Part shown: piece by piece, positions 33,619-42,457 of the stretch | Position numbering within the stretch: the first letter of the stretch is position 1 | Layout: every line of letters begins with the position of its first letter | NCBI RefSeq assembly: GCF_001889265.1 | Contig: NZ_CP018151.1 | Location: forward strand, 992,001-1,056,000 | Length of the DNA stretch: 64,000 nt | Source of the DNA: Microbacterium sp. 1.5R | GTDB lineage: Bacteria > Actinomycetota > Actinomycetes > Actinomycetales > Microbacteriaceae | Direction: 5' to 3' | Position numbers and translations under genes: made by a program | Notes under the pieces: generated by a model | Told to the model about the DNA's origin: nothing | What the model saw: only the letters and a program-made list of their open reading frames with translations | Databases searched by the model: none

Positions 33619-35739
33619 ATGACTTCTCCCGCCTCTGTCGACACCCGCACTGCTGCGCTCTCGGCTCTGCGCGAGCTGGTCGGCCGCCCGGACGCCGACT
33701 TCCACGACGGTCAGTACGAGGCGATCGAGGCTCTGGTCGAGGGGCGCCGCCGCGCGCTCGTCGTGCAGCGCACCGGGTGGGGCAAGTCGGCTGTGTACTT
33801 CGTCGCGACGCTGCTGCTGCGCCGCCAGGGGGCAGGGCCGACCGTCCTCGTCTCGCCGCTTCTCGCGCTGATGCGCGATCAGATCGCCGCGGCCGAGCGG
33901 GCAGGCGTTCGAGCGGTGGCGATCAACTCGACCAATGCGCACGAGTGGTCGGAGGTCATGGCGCAGCTCGACCGAGACGAGGTCGATGTGCTGCTCGTCT
34001 CTCCCGAACGACTCAACAATCCCGCGTTCCGCGAGCAGCAGCTGCCGGCGCTGGTTCGACGGATCGGCATGCTGGTGGTCGACGAGGCGCACTGCATCAG
34101 CGACTGGGGGCACGACTTCCGCCCAGATTACCGGCGGCTGCGCGACCTCATCGAGCAGATGCCGCCCGAGGTGCCCGTGCTCGCGACGACGGCGACCGCG
34201 AACAGCAGGGTCGTGGCCGACGTCGCCGAGCAGCTCGGCACGGGAGGGGCGTCGGATGCCGCCGGCTCCGAGGTGCTCACGATCCGCGGCCCGCTCGCGC
34301 GCACCTCGCTGCGTCTCGGCGTCCTGCGTCTGCGCGACTCCGCCAGCCGGCTCGCGTGGCTGCTCAGTCATATCGACGACCTGCCCGGTTCGGGCATCAT
34401 CTACACCCTGACGGTCGCGGCCGCGGTCGACACCGCCCGGCTGCTGCGCGATCACGGGCACGACGTGCGCGCGTACACCGGACAGACCGACACCGACGAG
34501 CGCACCGAGTCGGAAGGGATGCTGAAGCGCAACGAGGTCAAGGCCCTCGTCGCCACGAGCGCGCTCGGGATGGGCTTCGACAAGCCGGACCTCGGTTTCG
34601 TGCTGCACCTCGGCGCGCCGTCGTCGCCGGTCGCGTACTACCAGCAGGTCGGCCGTGCCGGTCGTGCGAGCGAGAGCGCCGACGTGCTCCTGCTGCCCGG
34701 CGTCGAAGACCGCGACATCTGGCACTACTTCGCGACCGCGTCGATGCCGGATCGGGAGCGCGCCGAGCGGGTGATCGCCGCCCTCGGCGATCAGCCCATC
34801 TCGACGCCCGCGCTCGAGGCGATGGTCGACATCCGGCGTACTCCGCTCGAACTGCTGCTCAAGGTTCTCGACGTCGACGGCGCGGTGCGCCGGGTGCAGG
34901 GCGGTTGGGTCGCGACGGGGCAGCCGTGGGCCTACGACGCCGAGCGCTATGAGCGCATCGCGGCCGAGCGTCGCGCCGAGCAGCAGCACATGATCGACTA
35001 CGAGCAGACCGACGGATGCCGCATGGAATTCCTCCAGCGCTCACTCGACGACGACACGGCTGCGCCCTGCGGGAGATGCGACAACTGCGCCGGCATCTGG
35101 TTCCCGAGCGAGATCGGCGAATCGGCGACGACGCAGGCCGCGGAATCGCTCGATCGCGTCGGTGTCCCGGTCGAGCCTCGCCGCGCCTGGCCGACCGGAG
35201 CCGACAAGCTCGACGTGCCGGTGAAGGGGCGCATCCCCGCGGGGGAGCAGGCCGGAGAAGGGCGCGCACTCGCCCGTCTCACCGACCTCGGCTGGGGCGG
35301 CACGCTGCGCGAGCTCTTCGCGGCGGGAGCCCCTGACGCGGTGGTGACGCCCCAGGTCCTCGGCGGCTGCGTGCGCGTGCTCGCCGACTGGGGGTGGACC
35401 GAGCGCCCCGTCGCGGTCGTCGCCATGCCGTCGCGATCGCATCCGCTGCTCGTCGACTCGCTCGCCCGCGGGATCGCCGAGATCGGCCGCCTGCCGTATC
35501 TCGGTGCGCTCGACCTCGTGAACGGCGGGCCGACGGGCCAACCCGGTGGCAACAGCGTGTTCCGGCTGGCAGGTCTGTGGGACAGATTCAGCGCGCAGGG
35601 CCTCGACGTGCCTGCCGGTCCCGTGCTGCTCGTCGACGATCTCGCCGACAGCCGCTGGACGCTCACCGTCACCGCGCGCACGCTGCGCCAGGCGGGGGCG
35701 AGCGACGTGCTCCCGTTCGTGCTCGCGCTGCGCGGCTGA
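33619..35739 (+). CDS. recQ: RecQ-family DNA helicase fused to a C-terminal phosphoribosyltransferase-like domain
   Basis: 706 aa. Helicase core: Walker A in VVQRTGWGKSAVYFV (about residues 48-62), motif II LVVDEAHCISDWGHDFRPDY, TATAN, and motif VI YYQQVGRAGRA. A zinc-binding RecQ-Ct remnant follows (MIDYEQTDGCRMEFLQ ... CGRCDNCAG). There is no HRDC domain. Instead the last 150 residues look like a phosphoribosyltransferase fold, ending with PVLLVDDLADSRWTLTVTARTLRQAGA, a PRPP-loop-like motif in which the usual SG is SR. Start ATG 33619 with GGAG. It lies between two phenylacetate operons on the opposite strand. Confidence 0.88.
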   Translation: MTSPASVDTRTAALSALRELVGRPDADFHDGQYEAIEALVEGRRRALVVQRTGWGKSAVYFVATLLLRRQGAGPTVLVSPLLALMRDQIAAAERAGVRAVAINSTNAHEWSEVMAQLDRDEVDVLLVSPERLNNPAFREQQLPALVRRIGMLVVDEAHCISDWGHDFRPDYRRLRDLIEQMPPEVPVLATTATANSRVVADVAEQLGTGGASDAAGSEVLTIRGPLARTSLRLGVLRLRDSASRLAWLLSHIDDLPGSGIIYTLTVAAAVDTARLLRDHGHDVRAYTGQTDTDERTESEGMLKRNEVKALVATSALGMGFDKPDLGFVLHLGAPSSPVAYYQQVGRAGRASESADVLLLPGVEDRDIWHYFATASMPDRERAERVIAALGDQPISTPALEAMVDIRRTPLELLLKVLDVDGAVRRVQGGWVATGQPWAYDAERYERIAAERRAEQQHMIDYEQTDGCRMEFLQRSLDDDTAAPCGRCDNCAGIWFPSEIGESATTQAAESLDRVGVPVEPRRAWPTGADKLDVPVKGRIPAGEQAGEGRALARLTDLGWGGTLRELFAAGAPDAVVTPQVLGGCVRVLADWGWTERPVAVVAMPSRSHPLLVDSLARGIAEIGRLPYLGALDLVNGGPTGQPGGNSVFRLAGLWDRFSAQGLDVPAGPVLLVDDLADSRWTLTVTARTLRQAGASDVLPFVLALRG

Positions 35740-35763
35740 GGGCGGGGACACCCGGCTCGAGCC

Positions 35764-37059
35764 CTACCGCAGGTCGTAGACCCGCTGGTATTTGCCCTCG
35801 CTCCGGGGCAGCGTGCCCGGCTCCTCGACCGTCACGTCGACGCTGGTGCCGATGTGCATCTTGATGCGGTGGGTGAGCACCGCAGCGGCGGCATCGCAGT
35901 CCTCGGCACTCAGCGACGGGTGTCGCTCGATGCGCACGGTCATCGTGTCGAGCTGCCCGACGTGGTGCAGCTCGAGCACGAAGTGCGGGGTGAGCGTCTC
36001 GATGCCCATCACCAGCTCCTCGATCTGGGTGGGGAAGAGGTTCACGCCGCGCAGGATGATCATGTCGTCGTTGCGGCCGGTGATCTTCTCCATGCGTCGA
36101 AGCGCCGGAAAGGTGGTTCCCGGCAGCAGGCGCGTCAGATCGCGCGTGCGATACCGGATCACAGGAAAAGCCTCTTTGGTCAGCGACGTGAAGACGAGCT
36201 CGCCGAGCGCATCGTCCGGCAGCCGTTCCCCGGTCTCTCCGTCGATGATCTCGGGCAGGAAATGGTCCTCCCAGATGTGCGGGCCGTCTTTCGTGAGCAC
36301 GCTCTCGCTCGCGACCCCCGGCCCCATCACCTCGCTGAGCCCGTAGATGTCGACGGCATCGATGTTCAGTCGCCGCTCGATCTCACGACGCATCTCGTTC
36401 GTCCACGGCTCGGCGCCGAGCACCGCGACGCGCAGCGACGTGGTCGTCGGATCGATGCCCGAGGCTTCCATCGCGTCAGCGATCGTGAGCAGATAACTCG
36501 GCGTGCAGAGGATGGCATCCGGTTCGAAATCCGTGATCAGCTGCACCTGCCGGGCGGTCTGCCCTCCCGACACCGGGATCACGGTCGCTCCGAGACGCTC
36601 GATCCCGGCATGCGCGCCGAGTCCGCCGGTGAAGAGCCCGTAGCCGTAGGCGTTGTGCACCTTCATCCCCGCGCGGATGCCCGCGGCGTGCAGCGACCGC
36701 GCCACCAGGTCGCTCCACCGGTCGAGGTCTCCTTCGGTGTACCCGACGACGGTCGGCCGCCCCGTCGTGCCCGACGACGCGTGGACGCGTCGCACGTCGG
36801 CCATCGGCACGGCGAACATGCCGAACGGATAGCTCTCGCGCAGGTCGGCCTTGGTGGTGAACGGCAGACGCCGCACGTCGTCGAGGGTGCGCACGTCGTC
36901 GGGGTGCACGCCGTGCTCGTCGAACTTGCGGCGATAGGTCGGCACGTTCTCGTAGGCATGCCGGACGGTCCACTGCAGGCGCTGCAGCTGCAGCCGCGCC
37001 AGTCGTTCAGGCGAATGCAGCTCGGCCTCGGCACCGATCTCGGCATGTGTTGCGGTCAT
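35764..37059 (-). CDS. paaK: Phenylacetate-CoA ligase
   Basis: 431 aa, normal for PaaK. Activates phenylacetate to phenylacetyl-CoA using ATP. Motifs: LQRLQWTVRHAYENVPTYRRKFDEHGV at the start, VHASSGTTGRPTVVGYT (AMP-binding P-loop), KVHNAYGYGLFTGGLGAHAG, VDIYGLSEVMGPGVASE and VIRYRTRDLTRLLPG, plus the C-terminal DDMIILRGVNLFPTQIEELVM lid. Last gene of the leftward paaJFHZIK operon; 44 bp separate it from paaI. Confidence 0.95.
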   Translation of the reverse strand: MTATHAEIGAEAELHSPERLARLQLQRLQWTVRHAYENVPTYRRKFDEHGVHPDDVRTLDDVRRLPFTTKADLRESYPFGMFAVPMADVRRVHASSGTTGRPTVVGYTEGDLDRWSDLVARSLHAAGIRAGMKVHNAYGYGLFTGGLGAHAGIERLGATVIPVSGGQTARQVQLITDFEPDAILCTPSYLLTIADAMEASGIDPTTTSLRVAVLGAEPWTNEMRREIERRLNIDAVDIYGLSEVMGPGVASESVLTKDGPHIWEDHFLPEIIDGETGERLPDDALGELVFTSLTKEAFPVIRYRTRDLTRLLPGTTFPALRRMEKITGRNDDMIILRGVNLFPTQIEELVMGIETLTPHFVLELHHVGQLDTMTVRIERHPSLSAEDCDAAAAVLTHRIKMHIGTSVDVTVEEPGTLPRSEGKYQRVYDLR

Positions 37060-37103
37060 CGTCGACTCCTTCGTCGGGGGCAGAGCAGTGAGCGTGCGGG
37101 CGC

Positions 37104-37496
37104 TCAGGCGGGGTGCGAGCGGTTCGTCGTGAGCGAGCGGCCGCGGACCTCGGCGACGACATCGCCCGATTCGTCGGTCACCGTCACGTCGTACAGGCCG
37201 TTGCGTCCGCTGACGACACGGCGCACCGCGCGCGCTGTCAGTCGCTGGCCGGCGGTCGTGGATTTCAGGAAGGTGATGTCGGCACCACCCGCGACCGTGA
37301 CGCGATCGTCCTCGTTGCAGGCGATCGCGAAGGCGGTGTCGGCGAGGGTGAACACCAGTCCGCCATGCGTGATGGCGAACCCGTTCAGCATGTCGTCGCG
37401 CACGGTCATCGAGACGACGGCCTCTCCGGGGGCGTCCTCCTCGACGGTCATGCCGAGCATCTGCGATGCGGCATCGCGCTGCATCATCTCTCTCAT
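37104..37496 (-). CDS. paaI: Hydroxyphenylacetyl-CoA thioesterase (hotdog fold)
   Basis: 130 aa, one hotdog domain with the conserved FAITHGGLVFTLADTAFAIACN (HGG plus catalytic Asp) and GADITFLKSTTAGQRLTARAV. PaaI removes CoA from dead-end or stalled phenylacetate intermediates. The ATG overlaps the paaZ stop (ATGA). Confidence 0.95.
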   Translation of the reverse strand: MREMMQRDAASQMLGMTVEEDAPGEAVVSMTVRDDMLNGFAITHGGLVFTLADTAFAIACNEDDRVTVAGGADITFLKSTTAGQRLTARAVRRVVSGRNGLYDVTVTDESGDVVAEVRGRSLTTNRSHPA

Positions 37497-39574
37497 GCGG
37501 CGAGGACCTCGGGTGTCGGCTGCTTGTTCACCAGCGTGAGCACGTCGTAGGTGGCGACGAGCTCGTCGCTCTGATTGCGGATCACCGCGTCCCAGCGCAC
37601 CTCTCCGTACTCGTCCGTCTCACGCGGCGTGATCTGCTTCGCGGTCAGCTCGACGCGGATCGTGTCGCCGGGGGAGACCGGCGTGATGAATCGCAGGTTC
37701 TCCAGACCGTAGTTCGCGAGCACGGGTCCGGGCTCCGGATCAACGAAGAGACCCGCGGCCCACGAGACGAGCAGGTAGCCGTGCGCGACCCGTCCGGGGA
37801 AGAACGGGTTCGCGGCGGCGGATGCCTCGTCCATGTGGGCGTAGAACGTGTCGCCCGTGAAGTGCGCGAACGTCTCGATGTCGGCGAGGGTCACCTCGCG
37901 CGGGCCGGAGACGATCTGGTCGCCGATGCGGAGTTCCGCGAGCGACTTGCGGAACGGATGCCGACCGTCGCTGCGCGCGGCGGCCCCCGCGTGCCAGACA
38001 CCCGTCAAGGCAGTCAGCATCTCGGGTGAACCCTGCACCGCCGTGCGCTGCATGTGATGCAGCACCGCACGGATGCCGCCGAGCTCCTCGCCGCCGCCGG
38101 CTCGACCGGGGCCGCCGTGCACGAGGTTGGGCAGGGGCGATCCGTGCCCGGTCGACGATCGTGCATCGTCGCGGTCGAGCAGCAGCATCCGGCCGTTGAA
38201 CGGTGCGATGCGCGTGGCGAGCTCGACGGCCTGCGCCGGGTCATGCGTGGCGATGCTGGTGACCAGCGAGCCGCCACCTCGGGCGACGAGCGCTGCGGCC
38301 TCGGCGATGGTGTCGTAGGTGAGCAGCGACGACACGGGGCCGAAGGCCTCGATCGAGTGCGCCGCGTCGGACTGCGAGTCCTCGAAGCGCAGCAGCAGCG
38401 GCGACACGAAGGCTCCGTCGGGTGCGGTGCCGGTGCTGCCGTCTGCGCGACGGACCTCGGGAGCATCCGTCGTCCCGACGACGACCTGCCCGCCCGCCGC
38501 CTGTAGGCGATCCACCTGGCGCAGCACCTCATCGCGCTGCCCCGTCGAGGCCAGGGGACCCATGGTGACGCCCTCGGCGCGGGGGTCGCCCAGCACGGTC
38601 TTCTCAGCGAGGCGCGCCTGCACGGCGCCGATGATCGCGTCGGCCGAGCCCGCCGGCACGATCGCTCGCCGGATGGCCGTGCACTTCTGGCCGGCCTTGC
38701 TCGTCATCTCGGTGACGAGCTGGCGCACGTAGGCGTCGAACTCCGGGGTGCCCTCGATCGCGTCGGTGCCGAGCACCGAGGCGTTGATCGAGTCGGTCTC
38801 GGCGGTGAACCGCACACCGCCGGTCTGCACTGCGGCGTGGGCTTTGAGGCTCTCCGCGGTCGACGCGCTGCCGGTGAACCCGACGATGTCGCCGAGCCGC
38901 AGGTTCTCGAACAGGTCAGGCACGCTGCCGCTGACGAGCTGCAGCGATCCGTCGGGCAGCAGTCCCGATTCGACGAGGATGCGCACCATCGCCTCGGCGA
39001 CGTAGCCCGTGGGCGTCGCGGGCTTCACGAGCGTCGGCATGCCGGCGAGGAACGCGGGTGCGAACTTCTCGAGCGAACCCCACACCGGGAAGTTGAACGC
39101 GTTGATCTGCACAGCGACCCCGGGGAGCGTCGTGTAGACATGACGACCCAGGAACGACCCGTCCTTCGACAGCGGCTCCACGGGGCCGTCGACATGCACG
39201 CGGCTGTTCGGCAGCTCGCGGCGACCCTTGCCCGAGTACGAGAAGAGCACGCCGATGCCGCCGTCGATGTCGACCCACGAGTCGGCCTTCGTGGCGCCGG
39301 TACGGGCGGACAGCGCATACAGCTCGTCCTTGCGCTCGGTGAGAGCGAGGGCGAGCTGCTTCAGCAGCACGGCCCGCTGATGGAACGTGAGCGCACCAAG
39401 GCTCTTCTGCCCGATGGAGCGGGCGTACTCCAGTGCCCCGGCCAGGTCGAGGCCCACGGACGACACGACGGCGACGACGTCGCCGGTGGACGCATCGCGG
39501 ACCTCTGTGGATCGCGTGGGTGACGACGGCGTCCACCACTCGCCCTGGACGTAGCTCGGCAGATACTCGGTCAT
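37493..39574 (-). CDS. paaZ: Bifunctional oxepin-CoA hydrolase / 3-oxo-5,6-didehydrosuberyl-CoA semialdehyde dehydrogenase
   Basis: 693 aa. Residues 1 to about 520 are an aldehyde dehydrogenase (QINAFNFPVWGSLEKFAPAFLAGMPTLVKPATPT, VGFTGSAST and SKAGQKCTAIRRAIV with the catalytic Cys). Residues about 550-690 are a MaoC-like (R)-enoyl-CoA hydratase domain (FRKSLAELRIGDQIVSG, ETFAHFTGDTFYAHMDEASA, GRVAHGYLLVSWAAGLFVDPEPGPVLANYG with the Asp-His pair). It opens and oxidises the seven-membered ring. ATG 39574 overlaps the paaH stop and has GAGGAG, better than the upstream ATG 39589. Confidence 0.95.
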   Translation of the reverse strand: MTEYLPSYVQGEWWTPSSPTRSTEVRDASTGDVVAVVSSVGLDLAGALEYARSIGQKSLGALTFHQRAVLLKQLALALTERKDELYALSARTGATKADSWVDIDGGIGVLFSYSGKGRRELPNSRVHVDGPVEPLSKDGSFLGRHVYTTLPGVAVQINAFNFPVWGSLEKFAPAFLAGMPTLVKPATPTGYVAEAMVRILVESGLLPDGSLQLVSGSVPDLFENLRLGDIVGFTGSASTAESLKAHAAVQTGGVRFTAETDSINASVLGTDAIEGTPEFDAYVRQLVTEMTSKAGQKCTAIRRAIVPAGSADAIIGAVQARLAEKTVLGDPRAEGVTMGPLASTGQRDEVLRQVDRLQAAGGQVVVGTTDAPEVRRADGSTGTAPDGAFVSPLLLRFEDSQSDAAHSIEAFGPVSSLLTYDTIAEAAALVARGGGSLVTSIATHDPAQAVELATRIAPFNGRMLLLDRDDARSSTGHGSPLPNLVHGGPGRAGGGEELGGIRAVLHHMQRTAVQGSPEMLTALTGVWHAGAAARSDGRHPFRKSLAELRIGDQIVSGPREVTLADIETFAHFTGDTFYAHMDEASAAANPFFPGRVAHGYLLVSWAAGLFVDPEPGPVLANYGLENLRFITPVSPGDTIRVELTAKQITPRETDEYGEVRWDAVIRNQSDELVATYDVLTLVNKQPTPEVLAA

Positions 39575-40437
39575 CTCTCCTCGTTCCATGCGTAGAACCC
39601 TTCGCCGCTCTTGCGGCCCAGCTTTCCCTCGGCGACCATGCGGCGCAGCAGTTCCGGTGCAGCGAATCGCTCGCCGAGCGTGCGCTCCAGCTCTTCGGCG
39701 ATGCCGAGGCGTACATCGAGCCCGACGATGTCGGTGGTGCGCAGCGGACCCATCGGATGCCGATACCCGAGCGTCATCGCGGCATCGATGTCGGCGGCCG
39801 AGGCGACGCCCTCCTCGAGCATCCGGATCGCCTCGAGGCCCAGCATCACGCCCAGCCGCGACGACGCGAAGCCCGGGGAGTCGCTGACGACGATCGGCGT
39901 CTTGCCGAGGGCGGCCACCCAGGCGGTGGCGCTCTCGACGACCGACCGGTCGGTCGCTGCGCCGCGCACGACCTCGACTAGGGCCGACGCGGGCACCGGA
40001 TTGAAGAAGTGCAGGCCGAGGAATCGCTCCGGATGCCTGCGGCCCGCAGCGAGATCGTCGATCGAGATCGACGAGGTGTTGCTCGCCAGAACCGCCGACG
40101 GGGGTAGCACGGCTTCGGCCCGCGACAGTGCGTCCTCCTTGAGGGCCCGGTCTTCGGGAACCGCCTCGATCGCGAGGTCGACCGCGGCGAAGGCTCCGGG
40201 ATCGACGCCGGTCGTGATGCGCGCGGTCAATTCGGCCTCGTCGAGAGAGGGGTCGCGGTCGACGGATCTGCGGATGCTGTCGCCGATGCGGGTCAGCGCC
40301 GCGTCGGCGCTCGCCGCATCGCGCTCGATCACGCTGACGTGAGATCCGGCGAGCAGGAACGCATGTGCGATGCCGGCTCCCATGCGGCCGCCTCCGAGCA
40401 CGCCGACCCGATTCGGGGCGCTGCCGATGTCGCTCAT
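39571..40437 (-). CDS. paaH: 3-hydroxyacyl-CoA dehydrogenase of the phenylacetate pathway
   Basis: 288 aa. N-terminal Rossmann domain with VGVLGGGRMGAGIAHAFLLAGSHVSVIERD and catalytic-domain segments LASNTSSISIDDLAAGRRHPERFLGLHFFNPVPASALVEVVRG (His-Glu pair region) and SDSPGFASSRLGVMLGLEAIRMLEEGVASAADIDAAMTLGYRHPMGPLRTTDIVGLD. Oxidises the 3-hydroxyadipyl-CoA intermediate with NAD. Overlaps the crotonase upstream and paaZ downstream. Confidence 0.93.
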   Translation of the reverse strand: MSDIGSAPNRVGVLGGGRMGAGIAHAFLLAGSHVSVIERDAASADAALTRIGDSIRRSVDRDPSLDEAELTARITTGVDPGAFAAVDLAIEAVPEDRALKEDALSRAEAVLPPSAVLASNTSSISIDDLAAGRRHPERFLGLHFFNPVPASALVEVVRGAATDRSVVESATAWVAALGKTPIVVSDSPGFASSRLGVMLGLEAIRMLEEGVASAADIDAAMTLGYRHPMGPLRTTDIVGLDVRLGIAEELERTLGERFAAPELLRRMVAEGKLGRKSGEGFYAWNEER

Positions 40438-41162
40438 CGTCTCTTCTCCAGGAAGTCGGTCATGCGGCGGATCTTCTCGGGCGACTCGAACAGCTCGGCC
40501 TGCAGTTCGACCTCGATCGCCGGGTGGCCTGCTCGCGGAGTGCGCAGAGCGCGTTTGGTGTGCCGCGTCGCGAGGGGATCGTTCGCCGCGATGCGATCGA
40601 CGATCCGGTGTGCGGCCGCGAGCAGCTCGTCGGCCGGATGGAGCGACGACACGAGTCCCCACCTCAGCGCCTCTTCGGCATCCAGAGCTCGGCCGGTGAG
40701 GAGCAGCTCGCTCGCCCTCGCGTCTCCGACGATCTCGGGCAGGCGCCAGGTCGCGCCGGCTGCGGCGATGATGCCGAGCCCGGTCTCGGGGTTGCCGATG
40801 CGGAGGGACGGCGTCGCGATGCGGATGTCGGCGGCGTAGGCGAGTTCGGCTCCGCCCCCGAGCGCGTATCCGTCGAGTGCGGCGATCACCGGCATCGGGA
40901 GATCGTGGACGCGGATGAATGCGGTCGCATTGATGGCGCGCCGGGCGTCGTCGGCGGTGCGATCGCGCAGCTGGGCGATGTCGGCGCCCGCCGCGAAGAC
41001 GCCGTCGGTGCCGGTGATGATCAGCGTGCGCGGCGTCCGCTCGAGCAGCGCGCAGAGGTCGTGCAGCGCGTCGATCGTCGCCTGGTCGATGGCGTTGCGC
41101 TTCTCGGGCCGGTCGAGCGTGGCGACCACCCGGTCTCGATGCTCCTCGATGCGCAGAGTCAT
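40434..41162 (-). CDS. paaF: Enoyl-CoA hydratase of the phenylacetate pathway
   Basis: 242 aa crotonase: ATLDRPEKRNAIDQATIDALHDL, IITGTDGVFAAGADIAQLRDRT (oxyanion hole) and AALDGYALGGGAELAYAADIRIATPSLRIGNPETGLGIIAAAGATWRLP with the Glu that marks hydratase-competent members. It hydrates 2,3-dehydroadipyl-CoA. The ATG overlaps the thiolase stop. The position between paaJ and paaH fits the PaaF role; PaaG-type isomerase is a less likely alternative. Confidence 0.9.
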   Translation of the reverse strand: MTLRIEEHRDRVVATLDRPEKRNAIDQATIDALHDLCALLERTPRTLIITGTDGVFAAGADIAQLRDRTADDARRAINATAFIRVHDLPMPVIAALDGYALGGGAELAYAADIRIATPSLRIGNPETGLGIIAAAGATWRLPEIVGDARASELLLTGRALDAEEALRWGLVSSLHPADELLAAAHRIVDRIAANDPLATRHTKRALRTPRAGHPAIEVELQAELFESPEKIRRMTDFLEKRR

Positions 41163-42346
41163 GTCAGACGCTCCACGATCATCGCGGTGCCCTGACCCAC
41201 GCCGACGCACATCGTGGCCAGACCGTAGCGCGCGTTCTCGCGCTCGAGTCGGCCGAGCAGTGTGACGATCAGGCGGGATCCGCTGGAGCCGAGGGGATGG
41301 CCGAGTGCGATGGCTCCGCCGTCGGCGTTGACGATCGACGGGTCGAGTCCGAGGCGGCGGATGCAGGCGAGGGACTGCGAGGCGAAGGCCTCGTTGAGCT
41401 CGACGGCACCGAGGTCGCCGACCTGCAGGCCCTCCTTCGCGAGTGCCTTCTGTGTTGCCGGCACGGGACCCAGGCCCATGATCTCGGGAGCGAGCGCGGC
41501 GGTCGCCGAGGCGACGATCCGTGCGCGCGGACGAAGGCCATGTCGCTCGACCGCTTCGGCGCTCGCCACGATGATCGCCGAGGCTCCGTCGTTCAAGGAA
41601 CTGGAGTTGCCCGCCGTGACGACCTGGCCGCCTGCGACGACCGGACGGAGTGCGGCCAGCGCGTCGAGCGTGCTGTCCCTGCGCGGGCCTTCGTCGGTGT
41701 CGACGAGTCCGCGGCCCGTCTCGACGCCCACGATCTCGGGGGCGAGGCGTCCCCCGTCGATTGCCGAGATGGCGCGCTGATGGCTCAGAAGCGCGAAGGC
41801 GTCGGCATCCGCTCTGGTGATCCCGTCGATGCGTGCGACCTCTTCGGCGGTCTCGGGCATCGAGAACGTGGCCTTGTCGCGGGCGCTCAGCCGCGGGTTC
41901 GTGAAGCGCCAGCCGATCGATGTGTCGAAGGCCGCGCCGGGCTTGGCCCATGCCCGCTCGGGCTTCGCCTGCACCCAGGGCGCGCGTGTCATGGACTCGA
42001 CGCCCCCGGCGACGATGAGGTCGGCGTCCCCTGCGCGTACGGCGTTCGCGGCGAGTGCGATGGCTGACATCCCCGAGGCGCAGAGGCGGTTGACGGTCAA
42101 TCCGGGGATCGAATCGGGGAGGTCCGCGAGCAGCACGGCCATCCGTGCGACGTTGCGGTTGTCCTCGCCCGCCTGATTCGCGGCGCCGAGGATCACCTCG
42201 TCGATGTCGTCGCCGGGGATGGCGGCTCGCGAGACTGTGGCGGCGACGACGAGGGCCGCCAGATCGTCCGGACGGATGCCGGCGAGTGCGCCTCCGTAGC
42301 GACCGACGGGGGTGCGGACCCCGTCGACGAGATAGGCCTCGGACAT
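41159..42346 (-). CDS. paaJ: Beta-ketoadipyl-CoA thiolase (acetyl-CoA C-acyltransferase)
   Basis: 395 aa thiolase I/II fold: EAYLVDGVRTPVGRYGGALAGIRPDDLA, VNRLCASGMSAIALAANAVRAGDADLIVAGGVESMTRAPW (nucleophilic Cys), VELNEAFASQSLACIRRLGLDPSIVNADGGAIALGHPLGSSGSRLIVTLL (His) and MCVGVGQGTAMIVE (second Cys as CVGxG). It releases acetyl-CoA and succinyl-CoA at the end of the pathway. ATG 42346 has AGAGG about 7 nt upstream; ATG 42352 is also possible. First gene of the operon, with the PaaR-type palindrome 34 bp upstream. Confidence 0.93.
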   Translation of the reverse strand: MSEAYLVDGVRTPVGRYGGALAGIRPDDLAALVVAATVSRAAIPGDDIDEVILGAANQAGEDNRNVARMAVLLADLPDSIPGLTVNRLCASGMSAIALAANAVRAGDADLIVAGGVESMTRAPWVQAKPERAWAKPGAAFDTSIGWRFTNPRLSARDKATFSMPETAEEVARIDGITRADADAFALLSHQRAISAIDGGRLAPEIVGVETGRGLVDTDEGPRRDSTLDALAALRPVVAGGQVVTAGNSSSLNDGASAIIVASAEAVERHGLRPRARIVASATAALAPEIMGLGPVPATQKALAKEGLQVGDLGAVELNEAFASQSLACIRRLGLDPSIVNADGGAIALGHPLGSSGSRLIVTLLGRLERENARYGLATMCVGVGQGTAMIVERLT

Positions 42347-42379
42347 CGTCATCCTCTCGAACGCCCACGCTGGCGATAA

Positions 42380-42401
42380 TTTCAGACCGATCGGTCAGGA
42401 A
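42380..42401. promoter_or_regulatory. PaaR-type operator between paaJ and the TetR gene (site 2)
   Basis: A 22-bp palindrome with half-sites TTTCAGACCGA and (reverse strand) TTCCTGACCGA, containing the perfect 12-bp palindrome GACCGATCGGTC at 42385-42396. It lies between the divergent paaJ (34 bp away) and TetR (57 bp away) starts, so one site can control the catabolic operon and the regulator itself. Confidence 0.82.
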
Positions 42402-42457
42402 TACGATCTCAGATCCTTCCGCGAATGGCAACTCATCCGGACTGACAGACTGGGCCC

